64,000 bases of DNA from Asterias amurensis (GCF_032118995.1 NC_092648.1:22658450-22722449); one strand, 5' to 3'; positions 45,701-58,553 are shown, numbered from the stretch's first letter. Notes: generated by a model not told the origin, from the letters alone. A program made the numbers and translations.

Positions 45701-47106
45701 GAAGATTTAAATTATTGATCCCATTATTATTGATTCTCTAAACCACCACCTCCAAAGAAAACTTCTGAAGCAGTGCCTAGCACACTCATGGTGTCAAAGG
45801 TCATTAGACTCTACAAAGAATTGGTCAGGCCTCTCAATTAGGCTACTGTGTGCAGGCATGGAGGCCTCTTCTACAAAGGTACATTGATCTCATGGAAAGT
45901 ATCCAAAAGAGAGCGATCAGAATGATCGGAGGTCTATCACACATAGACGAACTCAAGGAAGTGAAGTTGACCACAAAAGAGTGCAGAAGGATGTGGGGAG
46001 ATCTCATAGAGACCTTTAAGATTATCTAGGTCTTGAGGGTTGGACCCAAGAACTTTTTTGATTTTGATTTTTCAACCGTTCAGCAGAGGGGAAATGAACT
46101 GAAACTGTACAAGAAAAGATCTAACCTTAACCTCAGCAAGTTCTGGCAATAATGAACAAATTTAATAAGGGCCATGTAGACAAATTTCTCAAGAACATTA
46201 AGGGGGTTTTATATAAGCTGTAACCATTGACCAAGACCATCCTCTCCTCCCATGATGTGTGATGATTGCGTCTATGAATTAGAAAGTAAGTTCAAGTAAG
46301 GTCATAAATCTGTAAATCTGCGTCTACGAGAGCATCCGCATGCACCAGCAAACATCAATGTTGGAACAACTTATGGACCGGAACAGAAACGCGAAGTTAG
46401 TTAACTTAATTAAATTTAAAAAGCCTGGGCCGTTAAAATATTCACATTGGGCACTGGGGGTACTCCTACAATTAGGAGGTTTAATCCGCTAGGCGCTATA
46501 CGAATGCAGATTGAACCTCATACTCATACTAAATAGTTCTGCGTAAAAGGCCACCGGCATTGTGGCAACGCGCCACTGCCTAACTTTTGTTTTAAAAAGG
46601 ATACAAATGACGACCGGTACAGCTGCAGCCACTTTGCCCACATCTTCATCCAGCTGCATTATCTTCTTTATCCTTGCCTGTTTAACAATATAAAAAAAAG
46701 AAACAAATATATGATTAATTATTTAAATTTGATTTCAAAATCATATTTTCATTTTTATTAAAATAAAATAAAAAATTAAATTATTTATTAATAATATTAT
46801 TGTTAACTTAAATATTATTAATCCTGAAAATCGATTAGGCATATTCCATTATTAATTGATTCATTTTTTGTAAAAAAAAAATAAAACTTGTTTTTATAAG
46901 GGCCTAATACTAGTAATATTTAATAATTTTAAATAAAAAAATAAAAAAAAATATTCAAAAAATTAATTAAAATTAAATAAAAAATGGGTAACAAATTACA
47001 AAACAAACAAAATAATATTTTGTGAACAGGCCTTTCATTACCAATCGTGACTGTGACAACTTACTGGTGGAAATCGGGCGTTGTATTTCTTCTTCTTTCT
47101 AGGCAT
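42780..47106 (-). CDS. DRAP1: DRAP1 / NC2-alpha, Dr1-associated corepressor, complete, 7 exons
   Basis: Exons in transcript order: 47106-47065, 46677-46605, 45316-45223, 44712-44569, 44076-43989, 43393-43284, 42951-42780; 240 residues (human about 205), all phases consistent. It starts MPRKKKKYNARFPP, nearly identical to vertebrate DRAP1. The H2A-type histone fold spans residues about 10-90: ARIKKIMQLDEDVGKVAAAV, KALEIFVESLLTKSLQQTQA, SAKTMSTSHIKQCIESE, FDFLKDLVENVPDM. A basic segment (KPRRKRSKDEG), an acidic patch (DDSDTEEDEGTYNSDG), a Pro/Met-rich tail and the family's acidic DDDENYD C-terminus follow. NC2-alpha pairs with DR1 on TBP-bound promoters and represses pol II initiation in the nucleus. 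It shares a short divergent promoter with CEBPZ. Confidence 0.95.
44840..45115 (+). mobile_element. LINE 3'-end relic in a DRAP1 intron
   Basis: Plus-strand frame reads AFSVSAPRL, a stop where Trp is expected, then NKLPIYVGNSTGLTAFKRP: the SAPRLWN.LP...FK RT tail, with Trp changed to a TGA stop. It is followed by CAGCGCTTTGCATTCATT and a (TTA)n tail at about 45092-45110. Dead copy. Confidence 0.65.
45845..46160 (+). mobile_element. second reverse-transcriptase C-terminal relic in a DRAP1 intron
   Basis: Plus-strand frame reads VQAWRPLLQRYIDLMESIQK, RAIRMIGGLSHIDELKEVKL, CRRMWGDLIETFKII, a TAG stop, then RGNELKLYKKRSNLNLSKFW. This is the (W.P.....)..LE.(I/V)Q+RA..MI.G....... RRLRGDLIE.FKI signature of non-LTR RT C-termini. 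It belongs to a different LINE lineage from the copy at 12622. Confidence 0.65.
46700..47030. repeat. extremely A/T-rich intron segment
   Basis: DRAP1 intron 1 between its first two exons: almost only A and T, with repeated TTAATAAT, AATAAAAT and ATTAATTAAA words. No feature recognised. Confidence 0.6.
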
Positions 47107-47366
47107 GATTATCCCAAAAAATAGATCCCAAGTTTATTTTCCAACGTTACACAGGAATCGCAATGTTGTATTGCAGAGGTTTGTGCACGCTGCCATTTTT
47201 AATCTTTCGTCATTATTAATTCTCGTTTTCATCTACATCGCCGCTTGTGCCCAATTTACATTAGGGGATGATGTGAGGGCGTGTGCAGAGAACGAAGTTG
47301 AAAGGGGGGGTTGCGAAAGAACGGACTATCTCTCAACTGGCCCTTGAGGGCGCTTGTCATTCAATA
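47107..47366. promoter_or_regulatory. bidirectional promoter region, DRAP1 / CEBPZ
   Basis: Only 260 bases separate the two start codons, so both 5' UTRs and core promoters lie here. A CCAAT box is visible at 47251-47255 on the plus strand. No clear TATA box stands at a usual distance on either side. Less AT-rich than the adjoining introns. The gene order and spacing are observed; shared control is inference. Confidence 0.7.
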
Positions 47367-50300
47367 ATGGCATCTACCGTGGATAAAAAACGTGGTGCGA
47401 AAAAGGTGAAGAAAACAAGCAAAATGAAGAGGAAAAAGGGTAGTAATTTTGACAAGCTTACTCTTGATGACATCAAATATATTGACGGAAACGAAGTGAG
47501 TAATTTATCTTTGTTTGTGTAAATGTTTTACAATTATTGACTCGTCGACGATGTTTTATTAGAATTCCTTGCTTTGCATGTGTTTTTTTTATGTTGATGT
47601 TTTTCACCAACTACACGTGGACGGTATCTTCGATGTATGGGATGGGTCCCCCTACTTGCCATCACTGTCAACACGCTTGGTGTCGTCAACTCGCCGTCAA
47701 CTCAACCAATATATCTTGGTGGCATGTGTTTTCAGTATGATAACAGGACAATTGTTCACAATCAAAAACTAAATATGGACAACTTTCCGTACACACGCCA
47801 TCACTTTTTCACTCATGAGTCTTGAGTCTTGTCTTGAGTCTTGAGTAGTGTGATCCCTTTGCAGCACAAATTTGGCTAAATTGGGATGGGTGCAGCGTAG
47901 CGTCACAGCCGTAAGGTGCAAGAATAGTTCCCAGACGCGTGTCCATATGTTTGTACACAAAGCACCAATCAGGAATTTCTTCTTTCCAGGACGGACATGT
48001 GCTGATAAATTTCCACGTTTGTCCTGGGTAAAAAATGAGCGCACACACAGTCGGGGACAATCGACATTAGTAGTGCAGCAGTAAAAGAGCGGTAGTTGAG
48101 AAAATTCACACTCAAAATTCATTTGATTTTTACTCAAAACCTGTGATACATATTTGAACAATTCCAAGTGTAGGGCTATCTGCAAATTCTGAAGCATTAG
48201 ATCGGTAAGTTTCATGATGCAGATCGTTGCAGATGGTTTTTCAAGAAAGCGAACGATTTTGATATCAGACGTGCTGGGGCCAAGGATACGGAGTGGATTG
48301 GACCAATTTATGGGGCTAAGTGCATGCTAACTCCAATTTGAGGAGTCTCATATTGAGAAAAGAAAAGATCCTAAGGAGTTTTTTCAGTGGCTCGCAAAAG
48401 CACTTACCTCTTCAGCAATTTCAGCTTATAAATCCTCTGAGTGATATGCCAATATTTAACCTTGCAGGAATTACGCTGTTTAAGTTCCAATCAGATGGAC
48501 ATATTGTGATCTATATTGTGAGGCATTTATTTATAGAGGCCTGTATTTCTGTAGACACTCACTACTGCACAATTTACACTGGTCAGATGGTTATGAAGAA
48601 GAATCGCACATGTTGAGTAGAAATCTGCACTGCACAAGTTTAAAACTTGCCTGTGCTAGTTTTAGAACTTGCCTTCAACACACAAATGAGGGAGACATTT
48701 GTAACTTAAACTTTGAGTGCAGTTTGCTTCAAATTGCTTCCTTTAATGGCTCTTAAGTAATACGTAAAAATACAAGAAAATACTGACAAAGAAATATATT
48801 TACTTTTTGCTGACAGGATGATCTGAAGTTGATTGGTGACATCACTGGGTCAGATGACGAAGAAATTGGGTCTGAGGTAAACAAGGAGTTTGATGTTGAT
48901 CCTAATGAGCTGCAAGACTACATTGGCAGTTTGGGCTTCAAGAATGTGCCATCAGAGTAAGTGTACAGATGCCTGAGCATCATCAGTGTTCACTATGGCT
49001 GATGAAATGAGTAAGGTCCTCAAAACTCAAACAGATGATTGAAGCATAATTTACACATCCTGCAATTGCAGTGCTCACACAAATGTATGTTGATTCCATT
49101 TACATCTTGAAAAATATAGCGGTAATGAGAAATTTAGAGGTCAATGAAAAATGTCATAAATGACAGTACATGAACATTTTTTAAGTGTTTTTTATGACAA
49201 ATTTTCACAGTGAGGTGGTGATATTGACAAAATATTAAAACAAGTATGAGGTGATCTGCCTCTCATTTGAATGGCCTGTGTACTGCTGGCCATTAGTTGT
49301 ACGATGTTGTGCATATATAGGACAGTCGCCGGAGTTGAAAAATTATGTACAGGGATATTAGTTTTGACGTTGTAGATCTGAACATACAGAGTAATAAAAT
49401 AGAATCATTTTGATAAAAGTTTTTATTATAATTATATTTTTCTTTTCTGTCAAATCTTTATAGGGGTTTTGTAGATTAAAAAGACATTGAGACTTAATAA
49501 TTGTAAATGAAAAAGAAATGAACACCTTGCCTTTGTCACCCTTATTTTATTGTTTATGTTACAGTAAACCACCACGTGACTTGGCAAAAGTTAAAAGCAA
49601 TATCTCAAAGGTACGAACGATCACGCCTCAGGAAAGCAAACCCATTCAAGTAATCGCCAAACAAGACAAGAAGAAGAAACTTACCAAAAAGGGAAAACAA
49701 GATGCCATGGTTAACCAAGAGCAGACTGTAAAATCGAGTACATCTCCCAAGAAAGAAATGTCTCCTAAAGAACCTGCCTCAGGATTGTCCAAAGTAACAA
49801 AAGAAATGAAGAAGACCAACAAGACAGGAGCCGGAGGAGCAGTGGAAGGAGCAGCTAAAAAGAAAGAAAAACTCGTTTCGGGTAAATCAGACGTCTTACA
49901 GCATGCAGAGGTGTCAAGCACATCAACGGGAATGCAAAACATCAGGAAGGAAAGAGTTTCATCAGAAGAACTCTTGAAAGATTACGTGCCAAGGAAAAGC
50001 CTGCTCTTTGAGACCGATGGGTTATGCTTCTATCGAGAGGTAAGAAATGAAGAATCAAATCTTCAATCAGACTAATCTTCTGCATGATTTTGCTTGATAT
50101 TTAAAGGCACTGGACACCTTTGGTAATTGTCAAAGACAGGTATTCTCAATTGGTGTATCCCAACATATGCATAAAATAACAAATCTGTGAAAATTTGGAC
50201 TCAATTGGTCATCGAAGTTGCAAGAGAATAATGAAAGAAAGGGCATCATTGTTGCACACATTTGTGTGCTTTTAGATGCCAATAAAAGGCTTCAGGCCTG

Positions 50301-53300
50301 AAGTCTTTTAATATTTGAGTGGGAAATTACCTCTTTTTCAAAAATACGCTACTTCAGATGGAGCTGTTTCTCACATTATTGTTTAGCTCTCCATCACTTG
50401 TACCAACTGAGTTTTTATGCTAACAAGGACTTTGAGTAATTACCAATAGTGTCCATGGCCTTTAATGCGGTACAGCACTTTCTATTGGAACAGACTCATT
50501 GGATTTGATGGCCACAAGTTCAAACAGTGTCCTCACTGAGGTCACTGGAAGACTTTTCAGTTGAAAGTCTATACATCTTGAATTGGCCAACCCCAAACCT
50601 TGGCTGATAGACCATGGTGAGCTGGAATATAATTTGGTTGTTTACCCTTGCACCTACACCGGTGTATTAAGCACTGTATACTTGATGCTTTCCCAAGTTC
50701 TGCAAACAAAACCACATGGTAAACGCTCGGATGGGATTCGAACCCACGACCTTTTCATTGCTAGAGCAGACGTCTTAACAGTAGATCACCGAGCTAGCCT
50801 CATGGCTAGAGGTAGTTCGAAATATTAGAAGTGGGCACTGCAAAGATTTAATAGAATCATGGTGGAATACAGAACTTGCCTTTCGATAAACAATGATGGC
50901 AGCAAATAGACCTTTATCATGGTGCAGCCATCTTGGCTTTCTCCCATTGATATCAATGTTACCAAACCGAGGCTGGAAGAACAAAATAGTCTGGTTCCTA
51001 TTTGCAAGCTGATTATTAGCTTTCATTATTGTTATTCGGTACGAGGAACATTACCAAGATGGAGGCAGCATGATAAAGGTCTATTGATCTCTCATAATCC
51101 CCTTTTGTACGAAAAAATGACGAAGGTCAGAAATTTTACACAGTAACTACCAGAAGATGGTAGATTTATAACATGAGTTGGAATGGTCATAAATGTCTAC
51201 CATTATTCAAGTGGGAATCAAAATACATCATCTGTCGTCAAATGGTTTAGAGAAATTATCTTTTATGTCATGAACGTTATGCTGTAAGGCATTGATAGGC
51301 TACATGTTTTCTTTAAGAAAATATTGTCATTGTTTTTTTGTTTTTTTCTTCTACCAGTTCCAGTCAGATCCAACAAAGTTTGAACTTTCTGATGACATCA
51401 CCGTTGCTGCTTACAAGGGATTGGCCGGCAGGCTTTATTCAAATGAAATTCAAATCTACCTTTCAGGTTGGTTTTTACTTTGAACTGGTACTGACTTTTT
51501 ATAAGAGAAAGATGCATGGTAAACTAAACAGTATTAATGTGGCTGTGGAAGCGTTACGTATTATTTGTATTAGTCTTTATTGAGTAAGGTTTGCAAATGG
51601 AAAAGGAATTTTGCTTATGAATTGTGGTGGCTCTGAAAATAACGGAGGTGTTAAGTCACCGGTTCTTTTTAGAGCGACCAAAACTCCTAAGATAGCTTCA
51701 TGTTCATGGTGTTACTCTAAGCCTTACTTGTTTTGTATTCTCAACTGTAAAAAGTTTCAAATCCTACTCATGTACATGGTGTTACCACAAACCTTACTAG
51801 GTTGCATTCTCCACCACGCAAAGCTTCAAATCCTACTAATAAGATTGATGTTACTGTCAACCTTTCTTGATTACTGCCAGTCTTTCTTGATTGTTAATCA
51901 GTGTGCCTGAAATGCATGCACTAAACTACTAATGTCCTTATTATTTATACATGTAGCCCAATCATTCAGTTTCCCAATTCAATTTGAGCGAGTCTTATAA
52001 CCAAATTTTCATTGGGAAAAAAAAGTGTACTATTTTAAATTTAAATTTTAATATTTCAGTAACCCCAATTAAATCGTTTTGAAGTGCCACATGTTGAATA
52101 CATATGATTTCTTGTATGACATCATGTCTTTAAAAATAAATAATAAATAAAACTAATTGTTCCTGATACAGGAAAGCAGGGTGACGTCAGCTCAAAGGCA
52201 CAATGGATGCGAACCGTTGTCAGCACCGGTGTCCTCGCGGATAAGATCGCTGCCCTGACACTACAGGTCCAGACTGCGCCTCTTCACACGCCCTCGGCAT
52301 TCGACTCCCTCATGACGATGGTCAAGAAGAAAGGAAGGAGAGAAACGCTGGTCGCCATGGATGCGCTGAGACAGCTCTACCTCCAGGAGATGCTCCCCGA
52401 GAAACGCAAACTCAGAAAATTCTCAGAGGTAAAGAATTTCTTGAGTCTTTTGTCTATTTTTTGTGGTGTTTGTCTCAATTATCAGTTTACCCTTTTGCAA
52501 GAGCACAACACTGAACTCATTGTATTTTCTTCTTGTACTGTTCAATCTGTTTGTAGCATCCATTCATGATGTTGAACCATCTGAGCAAAGGCAGACGAGA
52601 TGACCTGAACAGAAGGCTTGTCCTGTGGTACTACGAAGATCAACTCAAACAAAAATTCCAGGAATTTGTAGTAACACTGGAGGTAAGATAGCAAATTATT
52701 GGAATACATTTTGAAAGCCCTTTTCACCCTACTCTATTCCCAACCAACAACCAAAACTAAAAGGCAATGTGTAGAGGCAAACGCATAAATAAAAACACTC
52801 ACATCAGTGTTTGTTCTTTCACAATGTGCAAACTTTATTTACGACAAACGTGGTAGAGATGACTCTATATTTGAAAAGGAAACTACATATACACACTTTA
52901 ATCCCCTAAATACTTGACCCCTATAGCTAAAAATGCATATTTTTATTCCAAGATCGGACAATTTATTCACCATATTTCTGCAAATATTGTCCATATTTTA
53001 AAGAACAGCACACTTGTGGAAATCAAGTGGTTAATAATTTTCCCCTATTGAGCCCTTGCACAAAACAGAAAGCACCTTTTGTACATTTTAACTACCAAAA
53101 CAGCCGACAGGTTAGGTGCGTGTAGGTCACTGCGTGTTGCGCAAGGGTTCTATATCTAATTTTGTGTCAAAAATATATCTCTAATGCCTTTCTTTGTTGC
53201 CTTTTTCAGCGACTGTCCCATGACACCATCCCTGCTGTGAAACAAAAAGCAATGAGCACTGCCCATGAGCTACTGATACACAAACCTGAACAAGAGAAGG

Positions 53301-55198
53301 TACGCTTAATCAATTAGCCATTTGTGAATTTGATTTGAATAATTGACATTGGTACATACACTGAATTGCTGTTTAAAGACACTGGACACTATTGGTAATT
53401 GTCAAAGAGCAGTCTTCTCACTTGGTGTATCTCAGCATATGCATAAAATAACAAACCTGTGAAAATTTGAGCTCAATTGGTCATCGGAGTTGTGAGATAT
53501 TAATGAAAGAAAAAAAAACACCCTTGTCACACAAAGTTGTGTGCTTTCAGATCCTTGGTTTTGAGACCTCAAATTCTAAACTAGAGGTCTCAAAATCAAA
53601 TTGGTGGAAAATTACCTCTTTCACGAAAACTACCTCACTTCAGAGGGAGCCGTTTCTCGCAATGTTTTATACTATTAACCTATCCCCATTTCCCATTACC
53701 AAGTGAGGTTTTATGCTGATAATTATTTTGAGAAATTACGGATAGTGTCCACTGCCTTTAAGTTTGAATTCTTCAGACTACAAGAGTCAGTTGCTATGGT
53801 TTAGGGGCAGAAAAGTTAACCCTGGTGCAGTTGTTGCATATTCAATCATTCAAAGTTGTGCACGTATTATTACTGTCTCTTACGAAAAAGCTTGCACTGA
53901 ATCAAGTGACATAGCACATGTCTCCAGAGTCTGAGGTATGAAAATGTTAGTGTTAACTTGTCACTAAGTCATTGTATGTACCAGACATTATTCAAATCTA
54001 GCTCGCAAACAGCTGATTGGTTATATTGGACATGTTTTCTTCTGCAGAACTCTTTTTTGGGGGGAGCGGGGGTTGGATCACTGAGTATAGGTTTGGGGTG
54101 AAACTAAAATGATGTTCTTTATTCCAGATGAAATTTTTACATCTAGAAAGATTTATGTTGTTTAAGGAACCATTAAAAATAAAATACAAAACTCGAAAGC
54201 TATTCGTGTATTAAAGGCACACTGTCACAGTTTGTTTGTTTGTTTGTTTGTTTGTTTGTTTGTTTGTTTGTTTGTTTTCGTTACACACACAATCATCTAG
54301 CACTTTATCAAAAACATATTCCTGCCATTAGTTTGTTATATTTAGATATGCCATTAGTTAGATATTTTTCGATCTTAAAAAAAACTTTTAGAGAAGCTTA
54401 ATTTTGTAAATAAACTACTTTCTTAAATTGATCCTTTCTCTGACACAGATCCTTCTGACGTTGGTTGTGAACAAGATTGGTGATCCAGATTATAAGGTGG
54501 CAGCAAGAGCCGTCCACCTCTTGCAACGTTTAGGTCAGTATACTTTGAGTAGAGAAAGATCCTTTTCTTTTTCTTGGGGTTGGGTGAAGGGGATTTGAGA
54601 GTATTATGAACTGAATAGACCGTGCAAGTATTGTGCATATTCGAACCCGTTCGTATTCAGGGCCCGTTACAGTGCGCAAGTATGTTCCTACACCCGTTAA
54701 AGCACGTGTGTAAGATTGGGTATTGTCAAAGACCAGTATCCACAATTGATGTGACCCAACATATACATGTTTGGATGAAAAAGGGTAGACGGTCCAACTC
54801 CCCAGCTGCAGTGACTGTGAAGGGTTTGTCACCAGCCTTGCTATGGGGTGCACGGTGCAAATCAGACGATAGCTCAATCGGTCACAAGAAAATGGTGAAG
54901 AAAAAAAAATCAGTTTTCAAACATTGGGCATTGGATTCCTAAGATAAAAACTAATTCTTTTACTCATTTCTGAAAAGTTAAAGCATTTCATGCAAACGAA
55001 ATTCAAGGAAAGTTTTCCCACCATGATCTTTATGCCATTGATATAAATTTGTGCAAATCTGTGAATGTTCACATTTTCAATCTTGACAATTTTATGCACA
55101 ATCTTTTTAACAGTGGAGATTCATACCAACATGAAAGGAATAGTCGTCACTGAAGTGGAATCCTTATTGTATCGTGCTAACGTCAGCCCAAAAGCACA
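47367..55198 (+). CDS. CEBPZ: CEBPZ / Noc1, CCAAT/enhancer-binding protein zeta, N-terminal half only
   Basis: Exons 47367-47495, 48817-48956, 49565-50039, 51358-51466, 52172-52428, 52557-52682, 53210-53299, 54449-54533, 55114-55198, all phase-consistent; about 498 residues. The N-terminus is basic, then acidic. Exon 3 is a Lys/Ser/Thr-rich linker. From PRKSLLFETDGLCFYRE on, it tracks vertebrate CEBPZ: AQWMRTVVSTGVLADKIAAL, LVAMDALRQLYLQEMLPEKR, NRRLVLWYYEDQLKQKFQEF, RLSHDTIPAVKQKAMSTAHE, LTLVVNKIGDPDYKVAARAV, VESLLYRANVSPKAQ. CEBPZ/Noc1 pairs with Noc2 in early 60S ribosome assembly in the nucleolus and was first described as a CCAAT-binding activator. After 55198 (phase 2) the next expected exon, coding the start of the CBF/Mak21 domain, is not found. 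Confidence 0.92.
47985..48032. repeat. hairpin related to the 38664 MITE
   Basis: TTCCAGGACGGACATGTG and CCACGTTTGTCCTGGG form inverted arms like the inner arms of 38664-38819. The surrounding 47880-48065 looks like a diverged copy. In CEBPZ intron 1. Confidence 0.55.
50101..50465. mobile_element. TTAA-flanked inverted-repeat element, 365 bp
   Basis: Starts TTAAAGGCACTGGACACC and ends GTGTCCATGGCCTTTAA; the interior matches 29262-29628 and 53373-53761. TTAA at both ends suggests a 4-bp target duplication. Non-coding. In the CEBPZ intron after exon 3. Confidence 0.82.
50720..50802 (-). repeat. tRNA-derived SINE head
   Basis: On the minus strand: A-box-like TAGCTCGGTGATCTACTG and B-box GTGGGTTCGAATCCCATCC, about 45 bases apart. 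This is the best-preserved of six such pieces in the window. The acceptor stem does not pair well, so it is a SINE rather than a functional tRNA gene. Confidence 0.6.
50905..51085. mobile_element. inverted-repeat element (AATAGACCTTTATCATG ends)
   Basis: AATAGACCTTTATCATGGTG at the left, GCATGATAAAGGTCTATT at the right, with GCCATCTTGG / CCAAGATGG inner arms. 181 bp, non-coding, in a CEBPZ intron. Confidence 0.8.
53373..53761. mobile_element. TTAA-flanked inverted-repeat element, copy
   Basis: TTAAAGACACTGGACACTAT at the left, ATAGTGTCCACTGCCTTTAA at the right; interior like 50101-50465. In the CEBPZ intron between exons 7 and 8. Confidence 0.82.
54231..54278. repeat. (TTTG)n microsatellite
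   Basis: About eleven uninterrupted GTTT units. Shorter tracts of the same motif occur at 3952-3974 and 4305-4330. Confidence 0.9.
54700..54905. repeat. fragment of the TTAA element family
   Basis: ATTGTCAAAGACCAGTATCC and ACAATTGATGTGACCCAACATATACATG resemble the left interior of 50101-50465. The rest is different or rearranged. Confidence 0.4.
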
Positions 55199-56514
55199 GT
55201 AAGTCACTTTTTTTGGATCTCATGTCTTTTAATCTACAACTCTGTGTAAGATTAGCTATATCGCAGAAGACCATGGTGTCTTTCCTTTATAACAGTATTG
55301 ATGGTGTAAACGTGTTTATGTTTTTTACTAACACAATTTTTGTCCTGAGGGCTTGCATGGAAAGCAGTGCTGGGGGCTGACCGGAGTAATAAAAGTTGAC
55401 ATAAATAAATAAATATATAGATCTATATAAAAAAAATACCACTGTGTGCATTGACTGTGAGATTATGGCTCAAAACAGGGAACAGGTCAAAACAGGGAAC
55501 CGGTCAAAAAGAGTTAATGATTCATTTTGTAGCATTTCAGCTGGTTAACCCTATTCTGCTTAGCATCTCTTAATTCCTATATCGCAACAAAATTGGCGTG
55601 GGACTGACTTTAAATTATGGTCTTCCTTAATTACTGGTTGTCATCAATTATTGTTTATAATTTTTTTAACTATTTCCGGTTCGTGGAAAGCTTAGTCATA
55701 TTCGAGTTGATATTCCATTTAAAATTTACAATTTATAATGATACCAATAATATGAACAGTTATTAAGTGCCGGTTTCTAGCAAGTATTGACACTCATTGC
55801 GCAGTTCAAAAAACTGAAAATATTATTTTAAAAAGCATTCCAGAACAACATATCAACTATACAATACAATACAATACAATACAATACAAAACTCAATCTA
55901 TTACCCAAATTTACCAATTCAACACACAGACAGTGCAATCCCATTCTCGTTGTGTAATTTTGAAATGTGTTAGTACAGTACACATGAGTGAATACTCACA
56001 CTGGCTTGGACTTGCGTGTTTGACACGTTGTGATGTCACAATATGTAGCTTATATTTTTAGCATTCGTGCAGAGTGCTATTTACTTATTTGTTTATTTAT
56101 TTATTTAATTGTTGTTTATCCGTGGGAATTTTGTTTAATGTGCCAAGTGACAAACAATCATAAAACATAACAATAGAAAATTGTACGTCACAAAATTTGT
56201 CAAAAAGAAATTACTGGGAATATGCAAAATAATTTGGAGTTGAACAAATGTAGATGTATGGCTTCTGACTGGCTTCCCTGAAAAAAAAGGTATTGAAAAA
56301 GTAGGGGGGATCGCCAACATTTACTGCTGTCATGTTAACTCGGTGGTCATTAGTTCAAATCCTGCTCTACTCAAGTTTCCTTTGTTCCACCCCATATTAT
56401 TTGTGTAAATTTGCTCTGTCAGTTTCCCGTGTCTTTTATAACTCCATAATATAAAATATGATAACATCAATACATTACAGTAAAATTTCAAGGGAATGTT
56501 AAAAACAAAAGACC

Positions 56515-56830
56515 CTGGGCCAGCTAGAATTGATGAAAGCAGAATTAATGGAAAGCAAAATAAGGAAAATTTTACTAAATTAGGGAAGGCTAAATGAAGT
56601 GAGAGAATGCAAAACAAGGAAATGTCAAATAAATTAGGAAAGCCAAATTTAGAAACATTAGTAAAAATTAGTGAATTTTTATAAAGTTCAATGATTTAGA
56701 AAAAATGGGAAAAGCTGAATGAATTGGAAAAGGCTAAATGAACTGGTGCAAAGCCAAAAACAAGATAAATGAATTCAAATAAGCAAATTTTGGGAAATGC
56801 AAAAGTTGCAAAAGCTTAATGAAATTGATA
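56515..56830. repeat. degenerate purine-rich repeat
   Basis: Irregular recurrences of AA.GCTAAATGAA.T and GGGAAAAGCTGAATGAATTG about every 25-30 bases. No fixed unit length. Confidence 0.4.
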
Positions 56831-58368
56831 TAGTAAAAATTGTAATGGCAACTTGTACAATCAAGCCCATTGAGAAATGAAATAAATGTGCACTATACTT
56901 AAAATATTCTGCACTAATTAGCATTAAATGCGTTCGGAAAAAATACTGCAACTGGCCTGGAATTGATATAATTTGTCTTGATCTTTAGACATCGCTTCCC
57001 TTATTAAAACATTCCTTTGGAAAAAATATACATTTCTTGACCATATTACAGTGCGGTAGCGCACACATCAAAATTTTCACATTAGCATCAACAAGTAAAG
57101 ACATTTTCATTCACTGACAGATGTCTACACTTTATAACTATTTTAAATAATGCTGACTGCATTAACTCTCATTTTAAAGCGTGTTTTCAATGGGAGACAT
57201 TTTGAAAGCTCTGCCACTAGAGGGCAGCAGACCTACCAGGCAAGGGTGCACAACTCCTTTAGCAAACAATGGTAAATGCTAAACATTCAAAAATACTCAA
57301 AAAATATTTAGAAGTCTCTCAGCCTCTTGAAAATTAAATCACATACATTGTCATACAACTTAACTTCAGATTTCTTCTCATTTTTTGGTAGGTCAGCATT
57401 TTGGAATTTTTGCTAATTACCCTAGAAGAAACACTCCCAAATCCTCATGCCACCGCTTGTTATCATAGGGGAACTCGTGTCCAGTACGTCCTGTTCCAGA
57501 ACAGTTTGGTTTATGCTGGCATTGTGTTATGAGAAACAAAATACAGTTTGGCTAAGTCTAAATACAAAATCAAAACACGCAAAACACAAGGTATTTGCTG
57601 TCAGTGACCGTCACTCATGCTTCTCCTATTCCTAAGTTGTTGACATTACCTGGTGGAGAGCGCCCTCTCTTGGTGATTGGCAGATATTCTAAAGTTTCCC
57701 ATTGATGAACACTAAAGCTGAATCAGAATTAAACTTGAATGATTTATTTGGACCTTTCCTTGTTGTAGCAATATCTAAATGCATTTTTGATCTATCGTTG
57801 GATAACTGTGTCATTCTGAATTTCAGAGTGACATAGTATTTATTTGGATGCCTTATATCAAGTACCAGCTTGTTACAAAACTTATTATATCTAGTCCAGC
57901 CGTGATCACATCAGCAATGTTTTTTAAATGCATGTGTGATCTCATAATTTGAGCAAGCTGGAATATGTGGGTGTAAGCTGAATGTCGAACATTTTTCATA
58001 TTGAACCCTAGTTCACACCTTATTTCCAGAGTCAAATAAACAGAACTAAAATATATGCAAATTTTACATTTCTTTGACATCGTTTATAACTAAAAATATA
58101 CTTAATGACAGCTATAACTATATCTCGATCACCTTTACACTTTTTGGGGATCCTGCAGTCTAATAAATATTTGTAAAATACATTGTAACGAAGCAACAAT
58201 CAATAATGTGAAATACTGTACAGCTACTTCAATCTAGGTTCTCAAATGATAAATGAATGTGAATAAGCCTTAAACCATGCCTTTGCTATGACCCACTTCA
58301 CCTTAGATTGCTTCTCTTTATCCAGGAGTAAATATCATTTACCAGCACTACTGGTTATCAGGATCAGG

Positions 58369-58553
58369 CATGTATGCTTCACTTATGAAAGGGCAAGGGC
58401 ACCAAGGCATTTTCTCATTTCTGACCTTACATGTATTGAGAAAATTGTATGTTTTTACTGGAGCATTTCAAGGTTACCAAGGCAAAAACCAAGGGGCAAG
58501 GAGGCAATCGCCTTTGTTGCTTCCATGAAGTATCAGGCCTGCAAGATTGTTAA
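58369..58553 (+). repeat. AGGCCTG-family repeat, copy 1
   Basis: Shares GCTTCA.TT.TGAAAGGGCAAGGGCA, CAAGGCATTTTCTC, ACTGGAGCATTTCA and GAGGCAAT..... TTTGTTGC with 60378-60542 in the same orientation and order. Confidence 0.75.

Noticed and set aside
50720..50802. Functional tRNA gene
   Set aside because: A and B boxes are present, but the acceptor stem does not pair.
54530..54877. 115-codon minus-strand frame
   Set aside because: Antisense to CEBPZ intron and TTAA-element debris; no homology seen.
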